From Pyrenochaeta sp. MPI-SDFR-AT-0127 (Eukaryota; Ascomycota; Dothideomycetes; Pleosporales; Cucurbitariaceae): a DNA stretch of 64,000 bases. Below the pieces are notes generated by a model. The model did no database searches and was not told the DNA's origin. It saw only the letters and a list, made by a program, of their open reading frames with translations. The stretch lies in NCBI GenBank assembly GCA_020747015.1, contig JAGTJM010000006.1, forward strand, positions 310,001 through 374,000, in the 5' to 3' direction. The position numbers and the translations under genes were made by a program. Positions 41,743-52,618 of the stretch are shown piece after piece. Each line of letters starts with the position of its first letter. Within the stretch, counting starts at the first letter, position 1.

Positions 41743-43510
41743 ATGGGCTTCTTCAAGCGCTTCCGGCGCCAGAAGAGCCCCAAGCAGACGGCGTCGCTGC
41801 CGCGCAACGACTTCTACTCGCCCGCAACCTATGCATACCACGGCCCCGACCAGACCCAGCGCCTACCCGACAAGATCCTGCGCCGTATTTTTGAGGAAGT
41901 ATGCCCGCATTCCGCCGACGAAACGCTCGATGGCAGCGAAGACAGCGGCAATGATGGCTGCATGAGCTGTGACATGCGGGACCTCGCCCATTGCGCATTG
42001 ACAAAGCGACAATGGTATGGCATTGCCGCCGGCCTCTTGTACGTGCACAATTCTACATGCTGCCAGCACACGGCGACTGACCCTGGCCAGGTACAACAGC
42101 ATCCGCATCGATGCCGTTCATTACTGTGAGCTCGAAGAAGTCTACGCTGACCAGAAACGGCGCAAGTCGCGCAACGGGGACGAAATCGACCGCCCCACTA
42201 CCCGCCTCCAGCAACTATGCCAGAGCGTGCGCGGAAACCAATACCTCGGCCAGCGTGTGCGCTTCATCAAGCTACCATACATGACCCGCGAGGCCTGCAA
42301 GGCTGATATTGCGCGAGTTGTGTCTGGCTGTCCCAACCTCGAATTCATTGACCTTCCTGACGGCTTTTACAATGGCGACTCATCATGCCAACTACTGCGC
42401 CAGGAGCTCCAGGCGCGCTGTCCACACATTCGCAAGATGAAATACAACGAGGGCGGTGAGCAGTCGCTTGAGTCGCTTCTCCACGGCTACTGGCAAGAGC
42501 TGCACGTCCTCGAGCTCAACAAGATACACATCGAGCCGAGCATTCTGAGGCAGGTACTTGGCATGCTCCCACGGTTGAGCGAGCTCATCATCTGCGGTGG
42601 CTCATGGATGAACGACGGGACTTTCCACAACGCACCTGGTCTTCCCAACTTCCCGGCGCTGGATACGCTGAAGCTGGACAAGGTCCACGGCCTTACCGCA
42701 GCAGGGCTGACACAGTATCTTTCGAGCCCCATGTGCAGCAACAGACTACGCACCCTCAACATTAAAGACTGCTCTGCCCTTCCAGTATCTTCCTTGTCTT
42801 ATATATTGCAAGCAGCAGCAAACCTACGCACATTGGAGTACACGGTCACAGTCACCGCCGCTCTACCTCTTGACCCCTTGCCACCCATGGCATCCTTTAC
42901 TCTACGAAAACTCAACTTTGAGATTATCTCGAGCTCATCCAACCAGATGTATCCCCCAGGCGCCTCATACTACCAGTACCTCGCCAGATCCTTGATGTCC
43001 AACAGCCTGCCTGCTCTGCGGGAACTTTACGTGCGCGACCCCGAGTTCCCGGAAATCCTAACATTAGCGCCACCAATACGCCCCTTCAGCGAGGCGCCAC
43101 CACCAATGTTCAATCAGCCACTCGAAGTCTATTCCAAGGGCCTTGACGAGCTTGAGTGGATCTTCACCTCCATCATTCCCCCAGAATCGGGGGGTCGTCG
43201 ACCGTCGTTATCAGGCGGTCGACCGGTCAGTAGCTACTCTGCCCACAAAGGACTAGGACCGCAGTGGGGTGGGGATGCAAGAAAGAGCATCGTAGTCCCC
43301 AATGGCTTCGGCGGCTTTTTGGCCGTTCCTGCAGACGATGCAAGACCCAGAAGTGCCGGAAACCCGACCCCTAGTGGAGGCTTTGGTCACGGCTATTCAA
43401 ACTCTCTTGGCGGTGGTGGTGGTGGTGGCAATCTCACTGCTCCACGTGCGAGCTGGATGAGCCATGTTGGACGAGAGAAACGGGCTTCGAGGGCCGATTT
43501 ATGGCGGTAA
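41743..43510 (+). CDS. F-box/leucine-rich-repeat protein
   Basis: Exon 1 (41743-42038) and exon 2 (42091-43510), joined over a 52-bp intron with a CTGAC branch site, give 571 residues. The F-box-like helix region is QRLPDKILRRIFEEVCP followed by LAHCALTKRQWYGIAAGLLYNSIRID, the junction restoring the last part. Leucine-rich repeats follow (LHVLELNKIHIEPS, FPALDTLKLDKVHGLTAAGL, RLRTLNIKDCSALPVSSL). The C-terminal 150 residues are disordered, with Ser/Pro/Gly-rich patches and a Gly run (LGGGGGGGNL). It should be a substrate receptor of an SCF ubiquitin ligase, though its target is unknown. Basic residues at the start (MGFFKRFRRQK) may act in localisation. Confidence 0.88.
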
Positions 43511-45074
43511 GACAGATATGACAGCTACCAACATGCATTGCTCAACATGTATTTCTTCGACTTGAAAAGGCCTTTGATGTCCTTGTTCTTTTTTTCTTTC
43601 TATCTTCATCTACCATTCACTTCTGAATACCCCCTCTTTGTCATGTATGATACAGGATGGATTGGAGAGCGCTTCCAGCCAAGGACTCACGGGTTGGCCA
43701 GGGAAAGATACCACAGTATGAGAACGGAAACCGGGGCGGGCATCTGTTGTACATATGCTTTATCAGACATTTTGCAAGCTTCCCACCAATGCTTTTCTTT
43801 AGTGACCTGACCAGATGAAATCCCAACATTCAATGAATGTTTTCCAACTGCTATACAACAAACCAGAACAAATCTAAGGGCAACCCTGCGGCACCAAGTA
43901 GTGCAAAATTCCTGGAAGTGTCCCCTTTTTCCATGTTGATATAGCGCTGTGCTTTCCAACTGAGGGAAACCAAGTGGGCCCAGCCAAGCCAACATATTTC
44001 CCCTACTGATCCTACTGTCTCCTCCTGCGCAAAGAGTCTTGTAGATCGCCTTCCATCCTCCGTTCTACCCTGTTGCCACTATAGCTCCGCCAGTGAGATT
44101 CACTGTTCCTAGCAGGGGTGCACGTCAAGGTAAGCGGGTGCAGTCATAGCGCCAAACTCAAGGGTGGCATTGGCTGGGATAAGAGATCGTCGAGGAAGTG
44201 CAGGAGCGATTTGGTTTTGAAACTTGCTCGACCTTGTAGAGCAGATGGAGAACCAAGGAGACCGAGGAGTCTCTTGGCATGACGATCCTCGGATGGGGCG
44301 TTTCTACGGTGGAGAAAGATGGTGATTTTAGACGGCTAGGTATAAACGCTTGGGATTATGTAGATTGAAGCATGGAGAGTCCATTCTGAAGTGGACTCTA
44401 GTAGGCAGGATGGAGATGGGGAGACGATGAACATTCGATGTGGACAGCTATTTAACACAAATCAAGATTTGTCGACCATCACTTTGATATTCACTCTGTC
44501 AAGCAATGACATGATATTATCGTATCAGAATTCAAATACATGAGCATGTCAAAGGGTGATGGTCCAGACGGATCCAGGGCAAAGTCGGCCGGAACACGTG
44601 TGCCGGATGAGGCTGATCAGCAGGGAAATCAGGGTTCAGCGGTGCTTTGTCTGGGGTAGCTGGCAGTGGCTGAAACAGGCCGTTGGCGTATGACGATTAA
44701 GATTGCAGGCTTATACAAGCACCAATATAGGGAAATTTCACTCGTCACGGGCGCTAATGATGTATTGTCCAACGCGTCCTTTCAGCTTGTGGCTATAGTT
44801 AGCGTATGAAACTATCGGCTACTGTTCAAATTAGGGTGCAACCAACCATTCCCCTGAAAGCGACCAGCTGGCAGACGGCAATTTTCAGCGCCCATGAGCC
44901 AGGTGCTTGGTATTGGAGTACTTAATTCCAAGAAATGCGACGCCGTTGTATCCGCGTGCACCTGCCATTGCCCTGCTCCCCTGCGCTCCTCCCCCTCACT
45001 TCCATGGGTGCAGCGTCCCTTACATCAACTCGCGCTGGAACGCAGCGCATGGTAGCACAGCAGACACGCACAAC
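43511..45074. other. Intergenic stretch, no gene seen
   Basis: 1.6 kb holding the 3' region of the F-box gene and the upstream region of the RA-PH gene. Short frames only, none recognisable. Confidence 0.5.
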
Positions 45075-47984
45075 ATGGCCACCGAGACTGTCCCGCCCTC
45101 GACTGCGCCGCCGCAGAAAATGTCTCGCTACAGGAGCGTGAGACGCGCGCAAGAGCAGCACAACCAGCACGACCAGCAACACCACTCGGCGCCGACTGCA
45201 CCACCCGTGCCTCCAGTGCCCGCAATGCCCGCAATGCCAGCAATGCCGCCCGTCCCTGAGACGGAGCCGCAGTCCGCCGCCCCGGTCAGCAGGAGCATGA
45301 GCCGCTACCATCGTCGACCGACGGTATCGCACGCGACCACCCCAAATGCCCCTCCGCCTCGCTCCAACACCATCCAGTCGCAGCCACCGCCCCAGACCCC
45401 ACAGTCGCCCCCTTCTGCCGTGCGGAACCGCGCCACCAGCTCCCCCAGCACGCGTCGCACTCAGCAAACACCGGCCAGCATCGCCCACGAACCGCAAAGC
45501 AGCGCTCAGATGCGTCGCCCCCAGTGTCCACGTCTGCGCGCCAGCAGTCATTGAGAGGCGACGATGCTGCGCGGCAGCTCATGCAAAAGGAGCGGGAGCG
45601 GCAGCGACTCTTGAAGGAGAAATACGACGCCGAGGCGCGTGCACAGAGGGAAGCGAAGCAGGCGGAAATCGACAGGCTGGAGAGACTGCGCCAGGAAGAA
45701 GAGGAAGCTGCGCGCTTGAAGATCCAGCAAGAGGCAGAAGAGGCAGAGGCATTGCGTCTGCAAAAAGAGGAACAAAGGGCAGAGCAGGAGCGTGGAAAGC
45801 GGCTGCGCAAGGCTGAGGCCCAGCAAGTGCTTCAGCAGAGGGAGGAAGAGGCACGCAGAGCAAAGCTGGAGGAGAAGGCACGCAAGACTCGATTGGAGGA
45901 GAGAGCTCGCCAGGCTCAGACCTCTTCGCCTCCAGTATCACCGCCACGACAAGACGCAGCTTTTGGGCTGTTCAAGCGACGCAAGGACGATGGTCTTACA
46001 GCAGAAGCTCCTGTGAAATCCTCAAGCCCGCCGCGGTTGAGCCTCAGCTTTGGCGACCGGGAGGCAGAGACAATTAGACCTGGCGGGGGAGGTGCGGTCT
46101 TGGGCATTGACGCTCCCACATCAGCCGTAAATGCTGGCGACCGGGTATGTTTTATTGCTGCTCCTATAAGAACAATACTAACAAACGTAACAGCGCGTGA
46201 CGGTTGTGTGCAACAGAAAGCGTATCCAACTCCCAGTCACCCCATCGACCACCCCACTTGATCTCATCAAATCCGCCGCCACTATTCTCACCGAATCAAT
46301 TGATGTTCGCACAGCTGCTGTTTCAGAGCTCTTCACTAAAGTCAGCATTACACGGCCACTGCGTAATTATGAGTACGTGCGAGACGTGATGAACTCCTGG
46401 GACTACGATCAGCAGAACGAGCTCACAATCATCGATTCACAGCTTGATGGCATTGATCAAGATGACTTGCTTTCCTACAAGGTTCCAGATACTAAGCCCG
46501 AGGGCATGTCGTGTTTCATTCAGTATTCCTCGAGACCAGGCAAGTGGTCCAAAAAGTACCTTACGCTTCGTCCTGATGGGCAATTGGTCATGGCGAAGAA
46601 TGAAAAGGCAAAGGAGAAAGATCAGGAGAACATCTGCACACTCACAGATTACGACATCTACTCCATCACCCAGCAGAAACTGTCCAGGGTGAGGCCGCCG
46701 AAGAAAATATGCTATGCGGTAAAGAGTATGCAAAAGTCAAATATTTTCGCGGATGAATCGCAATATGTCCACTTCTTCTGCACAAACGACAGGGGCACAG
46801 CAACCACATTTTACAAAGCTTTACAGAGCTGGCGAAGCTGGTACTTGAAGCACCAGAAGGGTGAAGGATTGAAGAAGAAAGCCCCTCCATCACGGAACGT
46901 GTCAGGGAACGCAGAATCAGGCCAGATGATGTCCTCGCACACTCGGGGTGAATCTGTAGGCTCGCACTACCAACTGGGAGCTTTCTCGACACTCCTTGAC
47001 ATGGACGACTTCAATAAGACACTGGATGCCATTGAGGTACACAGGCCTGGAGAGTTCCCTGACGACAAGCCACTGTCGAGACTTAACACCCAGGCAATGC
47101 ATGCAAGGCGGAGGTCTTTGCGTGTCAAACAGAATCCACCAGTAGCCTATAATAGGAGTGGACCTCACACAGAGAACACGTCACAGCCGGTGACTCGTCA
47201 GAGTTCTATGCGAAGGAGTTTGGATCAACAAGACGAGGACGATACCTTCGCTGCTGGAGGTCTTCTTGGTCGAGTTTATACGCAACGCCAGGCAGCGGCA
47301 CAGTCGCGCGAACAAACTTCAACCGGGCCCTTCACCGAGGGTCCGTCACTTCTCAATAACATGGGTCGTCTGGGACAAGTGTCAACAAATGATTCGGGTC
47401 TCAAGCGCAATTCATCGGTCCGAAGCAACCGGCAACGTACCTCGGGCGATCTCCAGCGAAGCAGTTCGAGACGTATTCCAGGCATGCCGGAGCCGCTCAT
47501 TGATTTGACTCCACAATACCGCCCTCCACCGCAGCACGCAAACAAAGGCAAGGGCTATACCCCTGGAGCTGCTGCAGGGCCGCTGGTTGAAAGTGCAACG
47601 TCAATCGAAGAAGCCATCAAGGTACCATCATCGACAGACTGGCGGGCGCGTCCTGCAACATCGCGAGCACATGGCTCCTATGGCACGGGCACACACGAAC
47701 GAACGAGGTCGCTGAAAGGCCGTGGTGAGCCATTGGCAGCGTACACACAAAATAACCACTCTGGCGCCCCAGAAGACGACAGTAATGCATTTACTGGCGG
47801 TGGGCTACTGTCACAGGCTGGCTACTCTCAAGGCCACGCGCCTGTGGGACGGGGAGTGATGGACGGATCCAAAGCAAAGGGCCCGATGATCAACCTCAAC
47901 GAGAACAAGCAGTTTGTTTCTGGCAGTCTGCTCTCGGCGCTGCCCAACTCCAATGGGCCTATTATCGATAGATCTGGCAAGTAG
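45075..47984 (+). CDS. RA-PH domain adaptor protein
   Basis: Start MATETVPPS at 45075; about 930 residues. A disordered Pro/Gln/Ser-rich N-terminus has two MSRY boxes (MSRYRSVRR, MSRYHRRP). It is followed by a Glu/Arg/Lys coiled coil of about 110 residues, an RA-like ubiquitin fold (VTVVCNRKRIQLPVTPSTT ... NYEYVRDVMNSW) and a PH domain (SCFIQYSSRPGKWSKKYLTLR ... ALQSWRSWYLKH). The tail has repeated motifs (AAGGLLGRVYTQRQ, PLIDLTPQYRPP, FTGGGLLSQAGY, FVSGSLLSALP). The intron at 46145-46193 has a perfect TACTAAC branch site. The N-terminal part is in another frame (open to 45554) than the coiled coil. A first intron must therefore lie in about 45420-45525, with weak candidate donors at 45420 or 45454; I cannot fix it. 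The likely role is a membrane-associated adaptor of a Ras-type GTPase in polarity. Confidence 0.85.
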
Positions 47985-50160
47985 AGTTTTACAGAGAAAC
48001 TAGAGGATACGGAAATAGGGGCGGGTGACGAACTGGGTAATGAGGTGAATTGGCTTCTTAGCATTTTTGGTGTTTGATATCCCGCAGTTGCTGGCTGGCT
48101 TGGTCATTTTTCATAGATACCTTTTCTTTGCTTTTCTTTGTCTAGTCTGCTCGGTTTTTCGTCGTTCATGGTTGGCTGGGCTGTGGCTCAAAGTAGCATC
48201 TACAGCCGGATGGTATGCCGAACCTGTATCCAAGAAGGTTTCTCTAATGCACGCTGCTACCAATACGAAGATGTATAGGAAGATAAAAGCAGCTACCTAC
48301 ACTAATATAATGCAAACTCGACCGGCATTTTGTCTCCACCCTCGCATACAAAGTTCTCGTTGGACGCACGTACAAAGCAATCCTCCGGGTATCCTCCCGA
48401 AGTACATGTCCAGAGTGGCCACCCCTCCAAACATGCGTGGCTGCCACTTGGCGTTCACGCGTGCAGCCCGCCATCTCCCCACTCCGGACCCCACAAGTCT
48501 TGGAAGCGGAGAGTAGTAGCTCGAGAAAGAAAAGTCTTTGCCATTCATTGTACAAGCCAAGGACCGAACCAAACTTGCTATAACCGGGGTGCGTCTCGAG
48601 AGTAAAATTTGTACATCTTTTCCCTTTTGGCGCTAAGGTTTGCTTTCCAACGTCCATAGAATCTCACAGAATTATTTTACCTTTTCCCCACGAACGAATA
48701 CAAGCCTAGCTCTCTTTGAATGCCTTACAAAAGTCTTCTCACGCTCGGCCTGTGCTATGGTGTTGGAAATATTGGTTTAGATGGTAGATGTTTATACGCT
48801 TTTTCAGGTGCCACTAGAGTTTGTTTGGTAGGGTTGAGGTTTAGTTGAGTATGTTCGCAAACTGGTGATATAGATGTGCAAAAGCTGATGTTTGCATGGC
48901 AGAATTGCAATCGTGTTTCAGCACGTACCTCGTGATTATTCGTATTGACTCAAGACCTGTCGTAATTGTGTTCAAGGCCAGCAGATGCGGTTGGGATTAT
49001 CCAAAACAAGGTAAGTTGTGGCGCTGTTCAAATCAATCTTGCCAGATTCTATAGGATACTCTTTGCTCCGTGGCTCTAAGAGAACATATGAACACTTGTT
49101 CGCCCTGCATTGCAGCAGGCTATTTGACCACAAGGGTATCTAGCCCATGGATCGAAGTGCTAAGGTTGTTCTTTCACACTTTTAACGGTTCGCTGGTATA
49201 ACGCAGGATGCAACCAAATTTTCATGGTAGGGTTGGTTTGGATTGATCCATACGAGGTCAAGTACCTGGGACTGAATGTGTCAATCAGCCTTCATCGTAA
49301 TGATGGATAGCCCTAGAGTTGGTGAGGGGCAGTTTTAGGGCAGCCTCTCCTGTGCTAAAGTAACCGGGATAGAAAGACACTTATGCTACACCACTGCAGG
49401 AAGTGTTAAGGACGGACACTATAGCACTCGAATACTAAGAAACATGTATTGATTTTGTGCTCTCACATAGTTTAGAACGACCTATGCTAGCTCTTAAAAA
49501 TGACGATATTTAGCGTTATGTTGGGGGTGGGTGCGCTGTTTCTGTTTTCCGCTTGTTCTGAAGTACGAGAGGTAGCATCCTTCAGGAGCGCTATAGAGCG
49601 CTATCATATAGATTGACCAATCATACAGAACTTTGGGGCATGGTAAACAGGTTTGTTGCGGAGCCTGTAATATTTTGGCCCTTTTTCTTTCGGTCCCCGG
49701 CTCAAAGTTTAGCGGCCCTTTCGTCGTAACATGGACATTAGTTTTCCAACCAGCCACTGATGGAAATAGTGATGTTACACAAAATCAAGTAGCGTGATAA
49801 AAAGTCACTGTAGTTTAAAAAAAAAGTGCAAACTCACTCTTCGAGCATATACACCCATAGGACGCTGAAAAGTAGTTTTGTCTCCGCGCTCTGTCGTCAA
49901 TTAAGTAACCGTAAGCGGAGAATGAGCGCCGATTGTGGATTTGCAGCCTCAATGTACCAGAAACGGAGATAGATCTCCACAGTCCAAGACTCCGTCAGGC
50001 GTTCAACTAAGATGCGTAGCCACTTTATAAACGCATCGCTCACCGCATGTGCACTTTTCTTTCGTGTATTCCTATTTTTATTCCAGGATTGGTTATCGCT
50101 CCTGCTTCGAGCTGTGGCTTTTGTCCTGTCTTTTGTCTGATCTCGAGTACAGTCTCTAAC
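47985..50160. other. Long gene-free stretch
   Basis: 2.2 kb without a recognisable frame, RNA gene or transposon. A short tandem AGCGCTATAG pair occurs at 49588-49604. The last part is the upstream region of the methyltransferase gene. Confidence 0.5.
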
Positions 50161-51360
50161 ATGGTAGGTGGTTACTCTCGAAGCGTGCTACCCCGAACAG
50201 GGCTTGCTCCACTGCTAGCTAGTCTTGACTTGCCTGGTGAGATTCAGCTGCCATGCGGTGCAATCCACTCGATTGGGAGTGGCCAGCCTAACTATCGAGT
50301 TATCTTCCGCTCCAAGAAGGCGCTTCGGACGCCAATGACCGAGCTTAGCATTGCGGAGGCTTTTGTAAGAGGCGACATTGATGTCGAGGGAGATATTGGA
50401 GTTCTGTTTGGTGCAAGAGAGCAAGTACAGGACAGGATGCCGTTGCAACAAAAGATTCAATTCCTCTACGACTTTGCTCGGACAACGACGACGATGAACG
50501 CTAAAGCTGTCGGCGAACACTACAGTCGTGGTGACGACTTTTACCTGACTTTTATCGACAAACGCTTTCGTTTCTACTCGCATGGGCTTTTCCAAAGGCC
50601 TGACGAGAGCATTGAAGAAGCTTCGGAGCATAAGCTTGAGTCCATGTTTAACGGGCTTGGTCTCAAACCTGGCATGCGACTGCTCGATATTGGTGGAGGA
50701 TGGGGCGGCGTAACGCAGTATTGCGGTGCCCGCGGAATACACGTTACGACGCTGACCATTGCGAAGGACTCACAAAAGTTTATTAGCCGCCTCATTGAGG
50801 AGCAGAAACTTCCTGGTGAGGTGTTTCTCGAGGATTTCCTCAACCACAAGCCGGCAGAACCGTACGATCATGCCGTCATGTATGGCGTAATTGAGCACAT
50901 ACCAAACTACCGCAGATTTGCACGTAGTGTCTGGAGAGTCCTGAAACCGGGCGGTAGACTGTATCTCGACGGCTCGGCTGCTGTTGAGAAATATGCCGTG
51001 AGCTCATTTACTCGCGATTATGTCTGGCGTGGGACCCATACGTACATGACCCTCCAAGATGTTCTTGCTGAGATGCTCTACCATGGGTTTGAGATTGTCG
51101 ATGTTGCGCGAGAAACCCGTGACTACGAGCTTACAATGCTGGAATGGGCGAAGCGTCTTGATGCAGCAAAGGAAGACATTATTGCTGGATGGGGCGAGGA
51201 GACGTACCGAGTGTTTCGCTTGTTCTTATGGGGGGGCACACATGCCTTCAAGACCAATGGCTTGCAAGCATATCATTTGATTGCAGAGAGAACGTCAAGT
51301 CTTGGGCCTCGGCCGTCCATTGCCCGAAGAATAACCCAATTTGTCGGCAATCTTCGATAG
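50161..51360 (+). CDS. Cyclopropane-fatty-acid-synthase-like SAM methyltransferase, bacterial type
   Basis: An intronless 399-residue protein from the ATG at 50161. An upstream in-frame ATG at 50047 would add 38 hydrophobic residues. The N-terminal lipid-binding domain (PNYRVIFRSKKAL ... SIAEAFVRGDIDVEGDI) is followed by the CFA core: HYSRGDDFYLTFIDKRFRFYSHGLF (120-144), the SAM loop LLDIGGGWGG (174-183), YGVIEHIP (241-248) and LKPGGRLYLDG. In CFA synthases the segment after MxYS normally starts with Cys (YSC); here it is His (YSHG). The bicarbonate-pocket segment near LYLD is also changed. It could methylate or cyclopropanate unsaturated acyl chains of phospholipids, or act on another lipid. 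The lack of introns and the bacterial-type layout suggest acquisition by transfer. Confidence 0.87.
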   Translation: MVGGYSRSVLPRTGLAPLLASLDLPGEIQLPCGAIHSIGSGQPNYRVIFRSKKALRTPMTELSIAEAFVRGDIDVEGDIGVLFGAREQVQDRMPLQQKIQFLYDFARTTTTMNAKAVGEHYSRGDDFYLTFIDKRFRFYSHGLFQRPDESIEEASEHKLESMFNGLGLKPGMRLLDIGGGWGGVTQYCGARGIHVTTLTIAKDSQKFISRLIEEQKLPGEVFLEDFLNHKPAEPYDHAVMYGVIEHIPNYRRFARSVWRVLKPGGRLYLDGSAAVEKYAVSSFTRDYVWRGTHTYMTLQDVLAEMLYHGFEIVDVARETRDYELTMLEWAKRLDAAKEDIIAGWGEETYRVFRLFLWGGTHAFKTNGLQAYHLIAERTSSLGPRPSIARRITQFVGNLR

Positions 51361-52618
51361 GATAGTCGCTCGGCTCCTTCCGAGATGTGGCTTAGCCCTG
51401 GTAGAGGTAGAGACTGAAGGCATCATGAATACCATAAATAGGAAATACACGCAGTGAGTTGGCCGACTCTATGCCACCGTCTGTCGCCGGATCGACTCTC
51501 ACGGCCAGAACCTGGTTCATCGTGTCGATATCTGTGTGTGCAATGCTAAGCTATCGGTGGCGTGAAGTTCGCATTCTTGACATACAGATATTTGTACATC
51601 ACGTGACACATGCCGACCTGCTGGCCAAATAGATGATTGCTCTGAGACACGGCAACACGTCAGCTTCACCTGAGCTTGCCAAAAAAAAACAATACTTTAA
51701 CAGATTGCCCTGCTCGTCACGTTGTATCTCTCTTAGCACCATACCCTTTCGCTTAGGCTCGTATGTGGCGTGCAGTTAGAGCCCTTCTAACGGCAACCCC
51801 GCATTCGTCGGCGCAAATGACGGAACAATGCAGACAGCATGCAGCTGCCCCGGCATTGGCTACGTGAGAGCTCTCTGCGCATGCCCTCTCTTTGTATGCC
51901 CTGATGCGGTCGCAGAGGATAGTCGAGCAGAGAAAAAAAAGTGTTTGCGTGTGTGCTCGGCTCCCGCAGAATCGGACGAGGCTCCGCTTTCATTTCCACA
52001 AGCAGACTGTTGAGCTGTTGACCTCGATCCCGGCCCGTTGCGACAGTGAATTCAATAAGTCGCGCCGGCCGCAGAGAAAATGCAGAGGAAAAACTGGACA
52101 TTGGCTTGGTGATGTTGAAGAGTGAAGAGTAAGGTGCTCTTGTTTGCAGGACATCAGCAGACGCAATTAGCTGCACAGAGATCAAGTGATTCGAGGACAC
52201 ACCACACACTGCCCTCTGCCTACGTCATTCCCCCCCGACGAAGCTCTGACCCCCCCGTCCCAACCTCTCCACGCTCTAGCAGCGCTCGTGCGCGAAACAC
52301 AAGCGGCGAAGACAAGACAGTACAAATCTGACGGCCCGGCTGTCGACGACTTCTTCTTCCATATCAAGGGCTTCTCGCCGCAGCCCCGTCCCTACAGATC
52401 CAATTGCGGCATTAAACTACCACAACTTGTTGGCCAGAACCCGTACTCAACCTATAGTAATACACAAGCTTGTCTAGCGCGGCCACCGGCATTAGCTCAA
52501 CCAAGCCCAAGCTCGAGCTCCCTCGTCCTTTCTCCAGCTTCCCCTCAAAAGGAACTTGTCCAGTCTGCCATTGCGCGACACCATCATACACTCGAAGCCG
52601 CTCTCCACCACATTCACA
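51361..52618. promoter_or_regulatory. Intergenic stretch, upstream region of glycogen synthase
   Basis: 1.26 kb. The 500 bases before 52619 are pyrimidine-rich and A-rich in patches, fitting a long 5' leader. No gene recognised. Confidence 0.5.

Noticed and set aside
50047..50160. Upstream start for the CFA-like protein (38 extra hydrophobic residues)
   Set aside because: Possible but not preferred: the ATG at 50161 has good context and matches where family homology begins. I keep it as an alternative only.
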